Source of the DNA: [Clostridium] symbiosum
Lineage (GTDB): Bacteria > Bacillota > Clostridia > Lachnospirales > Lachnospiraceae
Direction: 5' to 3'
DNA length: 64,000 nucleotides
NCBI GenBank assembly: GCA_036419695.1
Contig: CP143946.1
Coordinates: 5,140,001-5,204,000 of the forward strand
Shown: positions 17,138-26,742 of the stretch, in pieces
Layout: each line of letters begins with the position of its first letter
How positions within the stretch are numbered: position 1 is the stretch's first letter
Translations under genes and position numbers: made by a program
Notes under the pieces: generated by a model
What the model was told of the DNA's origin: nothing
Database searches by the model: none
The model's input: only the letters and a program-made list of their open reading frames with translations

Positions 17138-18544
17138 CTATCCTTCGCTGCCCCCTGCTTCGGCGCCCTTCCTGCCGACCAGCCGTATCCGGCTCCAGTG
17201 TCCGGTCAGATACCAGGAAAAAGAAATGATATAGTTAACCGCCCAGCCGATCGGCACGGCATACCATACGAATGCGACTCCATACCTCGGAGCAAAATAA
17301 TTGGCGACAAACACCCTGATGCTTAAGTTGGCCAGATTGGCAATTGTGAAAGCCACCACATCGCCCGACCCGCGCAGAAGTCCATCGGTCGTCATCTTGA
17401 GACCTATAAAAATAAAGAAAAACGAGATAAAATCCGAGTAAGACATTCCAGTCTCAAAGGCCGCGCTGCTGGCATCCGCGTCCAGGAAAGCGGACACAAA
17501 GGAGTGCCCGAAAAGCTGGATGGATACACACAGTATCACCGCAAAACATCCCAGTATAATATAGCAGAAGCGGTAACCTTCTTTGACGCGCTTTACATTG
17601 CCGGCTCCCATATTCTGGGCCGTGAACGTGGACATGGCGTTTCCGACCGCCGTCATCGGGACGATTGCCAGGGATTCTATCCTGGTTCCCGCCGAGTAAC
17701 CGGCCATAACCGCCGAACCGAATGTATTAACTACCGACTGGACCAGCAGGATTCCCATATTGACAATCGACTGCTGCAATATCGACGGTATTGCGACTCT
17801 GGTCATGGAATGCAGCATTTTTCCGTCGTAAAAGTGGAATTCCTGCCGTTCATGAGGATATTTTTTAATTTTACGCAGCAGAAGCCCAAAAGAAATCACG
17901 GCCGATATGCCCTGCGCGATCAAAGTCGCATAAGCCACGCCTTTCACGCCCAATCCGAACCGGATCACAAACACCAAATCCAGCACGATATTCAAAACTG
18001 ATGAAAAAATCAGCAGATACAGCGGTGTACGCGAATCGCCGAGGGAATTGAATACGGAAGCCTGCACATTATACATAAAAAGAAAAGGCAGTCCGATAAA
18101 ATAAATTCTCAGATAGTCGGCGGCATCTTTGAATACATTGGCCGGTACCTTCAGAAGATGCAGAATCCAGTCGTTCCCAATGAGTCCTACCGTGCCTAAA
18201 ATCAGGCTGATAACGAGAAAATTAATCAGCGTTGTGGAAACCGCTGTTTTCATCTTCCCGCTTCTTCCAGCTCCCAGAAACTGGGATATAATCACCGCGC
18301 TTCCCACGCCTCCGCCTATGGCGACCGCGATGAAAACGTTGGTGATTGCATAGGAGGCTCCGACCGACGCCAGCGCTTCTTCACTGACGAATTTTCCCAC
18401 CACAATCGAGTCCACAATATTATAAAACTGCTGGAACAGATTGCCCAGTATCATCGGAAGGGCAAAAAACAACAGGCTCCTTCCCGGATGTCCTGTTATC
18501 ATATCATTCTTTTTCTTAATTCCTGTCTTATCTTCTGCTGTCAT
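17138..18544 (-). CDS. MATE-family efflux transporter
   Basis: 468 residues with twelve hydrophobic segments in the two-bundle MATE pattern. PMILGNLFQQFYNIVDSIVV at the N-terminus and NAMSTFTAQNMGAG in the second half are typical of the clostridial MATE group. Such pumps export drugs or metabolites using sodium or proton gradients. The ATG follows GGGAGATGGCGCC. A promoter lies at 18690-18662. The substrate cannot be told from sequence. Confidence 0.9.
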   Translation of the reverse strand: MTAEDKTGIKKKNDMITGHPGRSLLFFALPMILGNLFQQFYNIVDSIVVGKFVSEEALASVGASYAITNVFIAVAIGGGVGSAVIISQFLGAGRSGKMKTAVSTTLINFLVISLILGTVGLIGNDWILHLLKVPANVFKDAADYLRIYFIGLPFLFMYNVQASVFNSLGDSRTPLYLLIFSSVLNIVLDLVFVIRFGLGVKGVAYATLIAQGISAVISFGLLLRKIKKYPHERQEFHFYDGKMLHSMTRVAIPSILQQSIVNMGILLVQSVVNTFGSAVMAGYSAGTRIESLAIVPMTAVGNAMSTFTAQNMGAGNVKRVKEGYRFCYIILGCFAVILCVSIQLFGHSFVSAFLDADASSAAFETGMSYSDFISFFFIFIGLKMTTDGLLRGSGDVVAFTIANLANLSIRVFVANYFAPRYGVAFVWYAVPIGWAVNYIISFSWYLTGHWSRIRLVGRKGAEAGGSEG

Positions 18545-18661
18545 GGCGCCATCTCCCGTATCGTTGTTTATTGGTCACCGTCCGCTGGAATGCCGTTCCC
18601 CATCAATGGTGCGGACAATAACGTTTTTCCTATTATACCCCGAAAAGACCTGATAAATCAT

Positions 18662-18690
18662 AGTGTAACACGGGGAAAATAAATTTACAA
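18662..18690 (-). promoter_or_regulatory. Promoter of the MATE gene
   Basis: Minus strand: TTGTAA (18690-18685), 17-base spacer, TACACT (18667-18662). It leaves a leader of about 110 bases before the MATE start. I see nothing else definite in the 298-base divergent gap. Confidence 0.55.
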
Positions 18691-18842
18691 CCAATTATGA
18701 TTTTCTGGCATTTTACATGATTCAGCCCTTTCACTCCCGTACATAATACGATTATGAAGGAAAACAAAAGTGTACCTCGTTAAAATAATTAAGCAGTACA
18801 CATCCGCCTCCGCATTTCCCTCTTCAGAAAGGAGAATCCATT

Positions 18843-19340
18843 ATGAAACACGTAGTTATGTCGTTTTCCTGCTTCATCCTGTTTATCTGTCTCACCTCCT
18901 GCAGCGGCCTTACGCTCAGCACGGGAAGCTATTATAACGATTTTACGGCAAAGGGCGAGGACGCCAAATACACACTTACAGGTAAGGCAAGGGTAAGCGG
19001 CGCCTCTGATATTCTTTACATGACTCCCTCAGAAAATACGGAGGTTACATTCAAAGGCAAATTAAGTTCCCTTTCCGGAGCCGTCCAGATTGTATATGTG
19101 AACTCCGGGGGCGAAGAGGCCGTAATCCTGGATACCAGCCGTACACGCCAGAAAAAGATACGAATCAATACCGTAATCAGCCTCGATAAAGGTCCCGGAC
19201 GCCTCGAATTCAGGGGAGACAACATCACATTTAAGTTCGATCTGGCTTTTACAGACATCGATATGAAACAGTTTGATTATCTCAGCACCGAACCGGGACC
19301 CGGTGACGAGAATACATCAAAAGCTGCGGAAAACTTCTGA
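18843..19340 (+). CDS. Small lipoprotein of unknown function
   Basis: 165 residues with a lipoprotein signal (hydrophobic FSCFILFICL, lipobox LTSC at about residue 20). The rest is beta-rich, with alternating polar and hydrophobic runs (VTFKGKLSSLSGAVQIVYVN) and an acidic, Gly/Pro-containing tail. I recognise no family. AGAAAGGAG precedes the ATG. It stands alone between divergent and convergent neighbours and has its own terminator. Confidence 0.65.
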   Translation: MKHVVMSFSCFILFICLTSCSGLTLSTGSYYNDFTAKGEDAKYTLTGKARVSGASDILYMTPSENTEVTFKGKLSSLSGAVQIVYVNSGGEEAVILDTSRTRQKKIRINTVISLDKGPGRLEFRGDNITFKFDLAFTDIDMKQFDYLSTEPGPGDENTSKAAENF

Positions 19341-19405
19341 TGACGGAAACTCTGAAGTTGATATTCCTTATGACGATATTTCCGGTATTTATATTCCTGA
19401 ATTCT

Positions 19406-19447
19406 TAAAGGCGCCATGTCCCTGTTCCGGGGGCACGACGCCTTTAT
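19406..19447 (+). terminator. Terminator after the small lipoprotein
   Basis: TAAAGGCG / CGCCTTTA arms with a GC-rich loop. A second hairpin (ACCGCCGC 19462-19469 / GCGGCGGT 19486-19493) follows and may serve the convergent M20 gene. Confidence 0.6.
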
Positions 19448-19538
19448 AAATAATTTCTCATACCGCCGCCCTGTTTATCCACACCGCGGCGGTGCTTTCC
19501 ATTTTAAAAGAATTTAGGCAGAATCTAAGTATTAAAAT

Positions 19539-20726
19539 CTAGTTTTCTTCGAGCCAGTCCATTGCTGCCTGTGTAAATAATGCCGGTCCCCTGTAGAATA
19601 CATCCTCATCCAGACAGAATTTTGGATGGTGAGCCCCGTACTCCTTGCCGTCAGCTGGACATGGAGCGTGGTTTGTCAGGAAAAAGTAACAGCCGGGCAC
19701 TTCCTGGAAGAAAAATGCCGCATCCTCCCCTCCCATCATTCCATGACTTGCGATGTGGATTTCCTCTTCTGGAACAAGCTTTTTAGCCGACTTTAAGAAG
19801 CTCTCCACCATTGCCCGGTCGTTCACCAGAGCCGGGTATCCGTCCAGCACCTCAACCGTGCAGCTTCCCCTCATCATTTGGGCAGTTGCTTTGGCTATCT
19901 CTTCGATTCTTTTCAGTACAAATTCTCTTACCACCGGTGAACCGTTGCGGATCGTCCCCTTGATCACTGCCGTTTCCGGGATAATATTATAGGCGCCTCT
20001 GCCCGCTTCGACGCTGGCAAGAGTAATTACCGCAGATTCGGCCGGCGCCACTTCACGGCTGATAATATACTGAATGTTGTTTATAATGAGTGCGGCAATT
20101 GCTACTGGGTCGATACACTCATGAGGTACGGAACCATGGCCTCCAAAGCCCTGTATCTTGATCAAAAGCTGATCGTCCGCCGCCGTAGTATTGGAGTAGC
20201 TTACTGCTATATCGCCGTTTGTAAAGGCCCCGAACATGGAGCCGACATGCAGCGCCAGAATTGCGTCCACGTCCTCAATCACTCCGTCCTTTACCATTGG
20301 CTCGGCTCCTCCCGGACCCTCCTCGGCCGGCTGGAATATGAGTTTGACTTTCCCCTTCAGTTCATCCTCATGATTCTTAAGCATCACTGCCGTTGCAATG
20401 AGCATCGCCGTATGGGCGTCATGGCCGCAGGCATGCATATTTTCATTCGCGGAAGCATATGTCAGTCCCGTCTCTTCCTTGATTGGCAGACCGTCCATAT
20501 CGGCTCTGATCGCAATGGTTTTCCCCGTACCCTTGCCAATCACCGCCGTGATTCCCGAGTGGTTCTTATATGTCTGGTATTCTATACCGGCCGCCGTTAA
20601 CTGCTTTGTCACAAAATCTGCTGTTTTTGGAAGCACCAATCCTGTTTCCGGGTAACGGTGAAGAATTCTTCTCCACTCTACTATTTTATGCTGCAGCTCC
20701 TGGGCTTCTTTTAAAATGTCGTTCAC
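19539..20726 (-). CDS. M20-family amidohydrolase (N-acyl-amino-acid / hippurate hydrolase type)
   Basis: 395 residues. Metal-site motifs HACGHDAHTAML and FQPAEEGPGGAEP (general-base Glu-Glu) and a C-terminal metal-ligand region (GGEDAAFFFQ) are present. The family hydrolyses N-acyl or aminoacyl amide bonds in the cytoplasm. AGGAGG precedes the start. It is the second gene of an operon with the YfcC transporter (79-base gap), whose promoter carries the SARP-type box shared with the hut genes. A substrate releasing histidine or another amino acid is plausible but unproven. Confidence 0.88.
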   Translation of the reverse strand: MNDILKEAQELQHKIVEWRRILHRYPETGLVLPKTADFVTKQLTAAGIEYQTYKNHSGITAVIGKGTGKTIAIRADMDGLPIKEETGLTYASANENMHACGHDAHTAMLIATAVMLKNHEDELKGKVKLIFQPAEEGPGGAEPMVKDGVIEDVDAILALHVGSMFGAFTNGDIAVSYSNTTAADDQLLIKIQGFGGHGSVPHECIDPVAIAALIINNIQYIISREVAPAESAVITLASVEAGRGAYNIIPETAVIKGTIRNGSPVVREFVLKRIEEIAKATAQMMRGSCTVEVLDGYPALVNDRAMVESFLKSAKKLVPEEEIHIASHGMMGGEDAAFFFQEVPGCYFFLTNHAPCPADGKEYGAHHPKFCLDEDVFYRGPALFTQAAMDWLEEN

Positions 20727-20805
20727 ATCTATACCTCCTGAATATGTATCCTTAAATTAAAATAAAACTTCTGTTATTTGCTGTACATCATGTGTCAACC
20801 GTCTT

Positions 20806-22203
20806 TTATGCCCAAACTACTACTGAAAGCGCCATCAGAACCGCCTGAGTGAGCAGGATTAGCAGGAACAGCGGAACAAACCATTTCCACCATTTATCGA
20901 GCTTAAGGCCTGCAATACCGCAGAGGATTGGAGCAAAACCGGTCGGCCAGAGGATATTGGAAATACCATCGCCGAACTGGAATGCAAGAACCGCCGTCTG
21001 GCGTGAAACGCCGATCAGATCCGAGAGCGGAGCCATGATAGGCATACTGGTTACGGCCTGGCCTGAACCCGACGGAATCAGGAAATTCAGTACCGTCTGC
21101 ACAAGCAGCATGGCAATCGATGACAGCCAGCTCGGCAGATAGGACAGCGGAATCGATGCGCCATATACCACTGTGTCAATAATGTGGCCCGACTGCAGCA
21201 CAACAAGAATTGAGCGTGCAAGTCCAATCATAAGACATGCCATGGCGATATCTGTAAATCCATGGGCAATCCTGTCGGCAATATCGTTTGGTTTCCAGCC
21301 CATAATAATCGCGCTGATAACACCCATGAGAAGGAAAATAACGTTTAACTCCTCAAAATACCATCCCTGTGTCTTAGACCCCCAGACAATGACTGCGATA
21401 CCGGCTACCAGTGTGAAAAGTACCAGCTTCTCACGGATACCGAAAGGATGGTTTTCAAGATCCGAAGTGTCCATAGTCATATGGCTGAAATCGTCTCCAT
21501 AAACGAGGCTCTGAGTCGGATCCTTCTGTATCTTTAATGCATATCGTATAACGTATATGGAAGCCACCGCGATCATCATGGCGTGGCAGAAAATTCTGTA
21601 TCCGGTTCCCGACATCTGGGGAAGTCCCGCAATACTCTGTGCCATACCAACGGTAAATGGGTTCATAAATGCCCCGCTGTAACCAAGCCCGGCTCCAAGT
21701 GCTACGATGGCGGTTCCCACCAGGGCGTCGTACCCCATCGCTATCGCGATGCCGACAAAAATAGGGATAAAGGGCAGCGTCTCCTCAAATATACCAATCG
21801 TTGAGGAGGCCGCACCAATCACTGTAATGAAGATTGGTATAATAACCGCTCTCATATTTCCCTTGAGAACCCTCAGAAGGAATGCGACAAGACCGTTAAA
21901 AGCACCGGTCTGAATAATAAGTCCGATTGATGCATAGGAAATAAATACGAAGAAGATAACGCCCGCGCCGTTCAGCATGCCGCCGTAGAGCGATTTTAAA
22001 GCAGCAAAAGGCCCTACCGGTGTAGACTCAACAATATGGAATGTTCCGGGAACTACTACTTCGATTCCGGCATCATTAATCGTATGTTCGAATTCACCTG
22101 CCGGCAAAATCCAGGTTGCAATTGCACAGGCAAAAATAATGATAAGTAATAATAGATAAATGTGTGGTAATTGGAATCTTTTCTTCTTTTCATTTTCAGC
22201 CAT
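20806..22203 (-). CDS. YfcC-family transporter
   Basis: 465 residues, about 12 membrane segments. WILPAGEF near the N-terminus and LIPSGSGQAVTSMPIMAPL near the C-terminus are characteristic of the YfcC/DcuC-like family. The ATG at 22203 is preceded by GAGGGG; an ATG seven codons earlier lacks a site. In Firmicutes such carriers often sit by peptidases and probably move amino acids, dipeptides or carboxylates. It heads an operon with the M20 hydrolase and diverges from hutU. Confidence 0.85.
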   Translation of the reverse strand: MAENEKKKRFQLPHIYLLLLIIIFACAIATWILPAGEFEHTINDAGIEVVVPGTFHIVESTPVGPFAALKSLYGGMLNGAGVIFFVFISYASIGLIIQTGAFNGLVAFLLRVLKGNMRAVIIPIFITVIGAASSTIGIFEETLPFIPIFVGIAIAMGYDALVGTAIVALGAGLGYSGAFMNPFTVGMAQSIAGLPQMSGTGYRIFCHAMMIAVASIYVIRYALKIQKDPTQSLVYGDDFSHMTMDTSDLENHPFGIREKLVLFTLVAGIAVIVWGSKTQGWYFEELNVIFLLMGVISAIIMGWKPNDIADRIAHGFTDIAMACLMIGLARSILVVLQSGHIIDTVVYGASIPLSYLPSWLSSIAMLLVQTVLNFLIPSGSGQAVTSMPIMAPLSDLIGVSRQTAVLAFQFGDGISNILWPTGFAPILCGIAGLKLDKWWKWFVPLFLLILLTQAVLMALSVVVWA

Positions 22204-22716
22204 AACTGAATACCCCTCTTTCATTACTTCGTCAACTTTTCATCAACAGAATCTCACCAGGCTCAAATACCGTTTAAACCCGGCCACCAGCGTGCCGCTT
22301 GTACGGCATCCGTGTATTTGCAGCTAACCCCTTTGTATCAGTTTATTCTTTTCACTTTTCTTTAAGAACACCTCCCTCTTTACACCTCTTCTTAAACTGT
22401 GTCTATCTCGATCCGGCTTTCATACTAATCCGCTTTTCCTTTTTCACACTCAAAAAGCAAAATTTAATTCAACGTAAACTTCCATTTAATAGAAAGAACG
22501 GATCCCCTTTGTTACCGTCGGCTCCCTACAGCCTCAGTAAACATCCGTTATTTCGATTTTTTATATTAAGAAGATACTTGAAATAGAACGCCGGAACGGC
22601 AACAGCCCCGCTTTCTTTTTTTAAGCAGTCATCCGTTCCTATCCACAATTCATTAAGAGGATTATGTCTTACCCTTTTATTATCAAGGGAAAACAAGGTT
22701 TTAAAAAACTACGTCC

Positions 22717-22748
22717 AGTATAGTGTCAGTCCGCCGATAAAGTGTCGA
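22717..22748 (-). promoter_or_regulatory. SARP-type box and -10 for the transporter-M20 operon
   Basis: On the minus strand TCGACAC (22748-22742) and TCGGCGG (22737-22731) are 11 bases apart. Eight bases follow, then TATACT (22722-22717). The geometry is identical to the livJ, hutU and hutH promoters, though the second repeat has TCGGC instead of TCGAC. The leader to the start codon is long (about 500 bases), with no recognised RNA element. Confidence 0.6.
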
Positions 22749-22799
22749 ATACCCCAATTTAAAAATTTTTTTTAACATCTTGCTATTTCCCCCAAAACA

Positions 22800-22831
22800 T
22801 CGACATTTCCTCGACTGCCTGTACATATACT
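22800..22831 (+). promoter_or_regulatory. hutU promoter with SARP-type direct repeats
   Basis: TCGACA at 22800 and TCGACTG at 22811 (11-base period), then exactly 8 bases, then TATACT (22826-22831). There is no -35 match. It lies back to back with the box for the divergent operon. Transcription would start near 22838, giving a 119-base leader. Confidence 0.7.
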
Positions 22832-22956
22832 TGAACCATCAGATACAAACAAGCGCCGCTTACGAAATGCCAATAGCGTAAACGGCCAGAAAGAAACAAT
22901 ACTACATAGGGTGTAGAAATCAAAAAACAAACAAAAAGAAATGGAGGAATTTAGCT

Positions 22957-24714
22957 ATGTCAATGAACGGTGGAAACATGTATGCACCAAAGGAAGGAAA
23001 ACCGGAAATCTACTATTCCGTAAAAGCTCAGAGAGGTGGCGAATTAAGATGTAAAGGCTGGAAACAGGAAACCATCTTAAGAATGCTTGAGAACAATATG
23101 GAGAACGCAGAGATTCCAGAGCAGTTAGTTATTTACGGCGGCAACGGAAAATGTGCAAGAAACTGGGAATCCTACCATGCAATCGTTCAGTCTTTAAAAG
23201 ACCTTGAAGACAATGAGACACTGGTTATCCAGTCCGGTATGCCGGTTGCAGTATTCAAAACACACAAATTAGCTCCACGTGTTGTTATGGCTACTACTAA
23301 TATTATGAAAGCTGACTGGGAGCGTTTCTACGACCTCCAGGATAAGAACCTTACAATCTTCGCACAGTACACAGCTGCTCCTTGGGAGTACATTGGTACA
23401 CAGGGCGTTATCGAAGGAACATTTGAGACTCTGACAGCTATCGCTCTTAAAAAAGAGTGGGATAATGACATGCACGGCAAGATTTTCTTAACAGCTGGTG
23501 CAGGCGGCATGGGTGGAAACCAGACATGGGCTGGCAAGATGCATGGCGCAGTAGTTATCCTTGTTGATGCTGACGAGAGAGTTATCAAGAGACGTATCGA
23601 GAAGAACTACATGGATATGATGGTTCGTTCTTTAGACGAAGCTATCGCTATCGCTAAAGAGCATATAGAGAAAGATGACCCGATCTCCATCGGTGTTGTT
23701 GGAAACGCTGCAGACGTTTACGAAGAGGCTCTTGCTAAGAACTTCCTTCCTGACGTAGTTACAGAAATGTGTCCTTGCCACGACCCGATTTCCTATATCC
23801 CATCAGGATACACAGGAGAAGAGGCTGACGTATTCAGAGGAAAAGACAGAAAAGCTTATCTTGCAGCAGCACGTGAGACAATGCAGCGTCAGTTACGCGC
23901 TATGATCGAGTTCAAAAAACGCGGCGTTGAAGCATTTGAGTACGGCACAAGCATTCGTAAAGAGTGTATCGATGCAGGTATGCCTGAGAAAGAAGCAAAA
24001 CAGATTGAAGGTTTCGTAGCAGCATACATCAGACCACTGTTCTGCGAAGGCCGTGGACCTTTCCGTTGGACCTGTATCTCCGGTGAGGCATCTGACCTTG
24101 CTCGTCTGGATGACCTGGCACTTGAAATCTGCAAGGGTGACAAACTCGTTGAGAGATGGATCAACCTGGCCAGAAAACACCTTCCGATCGAGGCTCTTCC
24201 GGCACGTATCTGCTACATGGGCTTTGGCGAAAGAAGACGTTTCGGTCTTGCTGTTAACGAATTAATCAAGAAGGGCGAGGTAAAGGGCCCGGTAGCATTC
24301 TCCAGAGATAACTTAGACTCCGGTTCTATCGTTAACCCGACATTCGAGTCCGAGAACATGCCAGATGGCGGAGACTACATCTCTGACTGGCCATACTTAA
24401 ATGGTTTATTAAACTGTGCAGCCGGCTGCGACCTGATCGCTATCCAGGCTAACTACTCCATGGGTGAGGCTGTACATACAGGTGTTACCATGATCGCTGA
24501 TGGTACAGAAGAAGCTGATGTAAGACTTGACGCAGCTCTGACAGTTGACTCCGGTATCGGTGTTGTACGTCACGCTCAGTCCGGATACCAGGCTGCAAAA
24601 GATGTCTGCAACGGAATCGGCAAGATTGCAGGCGGCGAAAGCATCAAGATTCCGCTTTGGTGGGAGCCGGCCGATAAGGTTACATTTGCTCCAGAAGGCG
24701 AATATATCAGATAA
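22957..24714 (+). CDS. hutU: Urocanate hydratase
   Basis: 585 residues. It converts urocanate to 4-imidazolone-5-propanoate using tightly bound NAD. Family landmarks include QSGMPVAVFKTH, FLTAGAGGMGGNQ, YIPSGYTGEEA, RDNLDSGSI and ISDWPYLNGLLNCAAG. The usual glycine-rich HHGGGVGMGFSQHSG stretch of proteobacterial HutU is replaced by QANYSMGEAVHTG, so this belongs to a divergent branch. TGGAGG ribosome site. Codon choice is strongly biased (high expression). First gene of hutU-hutI-fchA-ftcD. Confidence 0.93.
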   Translation: MSMNGGNMYAPKEGKPEIYYSVKAQRGGELRCKGWKQETILRMLENNMENAEIPEQLVIYGGNGKCARNWESYHAIVQSLKDLEDNETLVIQSGMPVAVFKTHKLAPRVVMATTNIMKADWERFYDLQDKNLTIFAQYTAAPWEYIGTQGVIEGTFETLTAIALKKEWDNDMHGKIFLTAGAGGMGGNQTWAGKMHGAVVILVDADERVIKRRIEKNYMDMMVRSLDEAIAIAKEHIEKDDPISIGVVGNAADVYEEALAKNFLPDVVTEMCPCHDPISYIPSGYTGEEADVFRGKDRKAYLAAARETMQRQLRAMIEFKKRGVEAFEYGTSIRKECIDAGMPEKEAKQIEGFVAAYIRPLFCEGRGPFRWTCISGEASDLARLDDLALEICKGDKLVERWINLARKHLPIEALPARICYMGFGERRRFGLAVNELIKKGEVKGPVAFSRDNLDSGSIVNPTFESENMPDGGDYISDWPYLNGLLNCAAGCDLIAIQANYSMGEAVHTGVTMIADGTEEADVRLDAALTVDSGIGVVRHAQSGYQAAKDVCNGIGKIAGGESIKIPLWWEPADKVTFAPEGEYIR

Positions 24715-24734
24715 TCGTACAGAAATGTACATTG

Positions 24735-24783
24735 CAGGAGGGTTCATAAGGGTACTTATGTGCCCTCCTGATTGTGTTTTTTT
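24735..24783 (+). terminator. Hairpin with T-run between hutU and hutI
   Basis: Outer stem CAGGAGGG / CCCTCCTG and inner stem CATAAG / CTTATG, followed by a T-run at 24777-24783. It is probably a partial terminator or 3' stabiliser that leaves hutU mRNA more abundant than the downstream hut genes. Confidence 0.7.
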
Positions 24784-24830
24784 ATACCTTTGATTTATGT
24801 AAACTGTTTTATTTATGAAAGGAGATCACA

Positions 24831-26099
24831 ATGGATAACAGTAAAAAAGTTCTCCTGATCCGAAACGCCAGGCAGCTTCTGACCATGGAAGGCGATCGTA
24901 ATAACGATATTGGCCTGATCGAAGGCGGCAGCGTCCTGATCCGTGACGGTCTGATCGAGGCCGCCGGCAAAGCGGCGGAGATTGACAAATTGGCTGAAAA
25001 ACTGAAATCCGAAGGCACCGATGTGGAAACCATCGACGCTTCCAGGAAGGTCGTACTGCCAGGCTTTATCGACTGCCATACCCACGTGACATTCGGCGGT
25101 TCCAGAGTAGCCGCTTATTCCATTTCCGTTACGGATGACAATCCGGAAACTCTGGTTAAAAAAGGAATCCCGACCGGTATCTATGCCTCCGTCAACATGA
25201 CGGTGAACCTTCCGAAAGAAGAATTAAAGGCACAGACGAAACGCCGTCTGGAAAATATGTTCATGAACGGAACCACTACTCTTGAAGGAAAGAGCGGATA
25301 CGGCCTGACAATGGAATCCGAAATCCGCATGCTGGAGGTAAACCGTGAGTTAAACGCAGAACTGCCTCTGGATATCTTCTCCACCTTCCTTGGAGCCCAT
25401 GGCTGGACGGAAGGAATGAAAAAAGAGGATTACATAGATCTTCTCTGCAAAGAGATGATTCCGCGCGTGGCCGAAGAGAAACTGGCCGGCTGCAACGACA
25501 TCTGGTGTGACGAAGGACATTATACGGCAAAGGAATGTGAAACTGTGCTGGTCGCTGGCCGCGACTATGGACTGGCTCCACGAATTCACACCGACGCCTA
25601 CTCTTATATAGGCGGTTCCGATCTGGCTGCCGATATGCATATGCTGTCAGCCGATCATCTGAACTACACACCGGTGAGCGTATTCCAGAAGCTGAAGGAT
25701 GCCGATGTTACCGGAGTTTTACTGGTAGGCACCGATTTTGCCGTAAACCATGCAAAACAGGTTAACCCGCGCCCAATGTTAGAAATTGGAATGGATCTGG
25801 GCCTTGCTACCAACTGCTGTCCCGGATGCTGGTGCGAATCCATGATCTTTATTCTTGTGCTTGCCTGCAGGCAGCATGGATTTACTCCGGAAGAAGCGCT
25901 GCGCGCCGCAACAAAAGGCGCCGCCAAGGCAATGGGCTTAAAAGACAGAGGTTCTCTTACCCCTGGTAAGATGGCGGATCTCTTAATTCTCGACACAGAC
26001 ACCTACGAAGATTTAATTTACAAATATGGCCGCAATCCGATCGAAACGATCATCAAAAAAGGCAAAGTAGCGGCTCAGGGAGGCATTTTATGTATTTAG
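24831..26099 (+). CDS. hutI: Imidazolonepropionase
   Basis: 422 residues, amidohydrolase fold. Metal ligands are visible in DCHTHVTFGG (His-x-His) and in the IHTDAY and SADHLN segments; the C-terminal NPIETIIKKGKV is the usual small beta domain. It hydrolyses imidazolonepropionate to N-formimino-L-glutamate. AAAGGAG precedes the ATG. The 3' end overlaps the cyclodeaminase gene by 10 bases. Confidence 0.93.
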   Translation: MDNSKKVLLIRNARQLLTMEGDRNNDIGLIEGGSVLIRDGLIEAAGKAAEIDKLAEKLKSEGTDVETIDASRKVVLPGFIDCHTHVTFGGSRVAAYSISVTDDNPETLVKKGIPTGIYASVNMTVNLPKEELKAQTKRRLENMFMNGTTTLEGKSGYGLTMESEIRMLEVNRELNAELPLDIFSTFLGAHGWTEGMKKEDYIDLLCKEMIPRVAEEKLAGCNDIWCDEGHYTAKECETVLVAGRDYGLAPRIHTDAYSYIGGSDLAADMHMLSADHLNYTPVSVFQKLKDADVTGVLLVGTDFAVNHAKQVNPRPMLEIGMDLGLATNCCPGCWCESMIFILVLACRQHGFTPEEALRAATKGAAKAMGLKDRGSLTPGKMADLLILDTDTYEDLIYKYGRNPIETIIKKGKVAAQGGILCI

Positions 26100-26656
26100 A
26101 TGTATTTAACAAGGTTGTTGATTCAGATGACTTTACCGTAGGAGGCGGTTCCGCTTCCGCTCTGGCCGGAGCTATGGCTGCCGGTATGGCATCCATGGTT
26201 GCAAAACTTTCCATGGCAAAACCGGTTAATCTCACCGTAGAAGAATACACGGCTATGTCCGAGGAACTGGATAAACTCGCCCAGACTCTTTTAAAAGGAT
26301 CCGAGCAGGACACGGAAGCTTACTGCATGATTAAAGACGCTTTCGCTCTTCCAAAATCCACAGACGAAGAAAAAGAAGTGAGAAAACAGGCTGTCCGTGA
26401 CGCCGCTTACCAGGCTGCACTTGTTCCGAAGAACAACGGATATAACAATAAGAGAGTTTACGATCTGGTATGCCGCCTGGAAGGTTCTTCCAACCCTGCC
26501 TGCCTCTCCGACCTTATGAGCGCAAAATATCTGTCCGAATCCGGCGTGAAGGGCTGTGTTTTAAATATTCAGGCCAACCTGTCCATGATTAAGGACGAAG
26601 CCAGAACAAAGGAAATGGAAGACGCAATGGCAGATCTCGGAAAGGGAATGATGTAA
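26090..26656 (+). CDS. fchA: Formiminotetrahydrofolate cyclodeaminase
   Basis: 188 residues, all-helical cyclodeaminase/cyclohydrolase family, recognised from GGGSASALAGAMAAGMASMVAKLS at the N-terminus. It converts 5-formimino-THF to 5,10-methenyl-THF and ammonia. In mammals this activity is the C-terminal half of FTCD; here it is a separate gene next to the transferase. Start overlaps hutI (ATGTATTTAG), so translation is coupled. Confidence 0.88.
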   Translation: MYLDVFNKVVDSDDFTVGGGSASALAGAMAAGMASMVAKLSMAKPVNLTVEEYTAMSEELDKLAQTLLKGSEQDTEAYCMIKDAFALPKSTDEEKEVRKQAVRDAAYQAALVPKNNGYNNKRVYDLVCRLEGSSNPACLSDLMSAKYLSESGVKGCVLNIQANLSMIKDEARTKEMEDAMADLGKGMM

Positions 26657-26742
26657 AAGTCATTTCAGAGGCGTAATGCCCCTTTGAAATAGATGTGTGT
26701 AATTACATACGCCATGAATTAAAGAAATCAGGAGGAAAAGTA

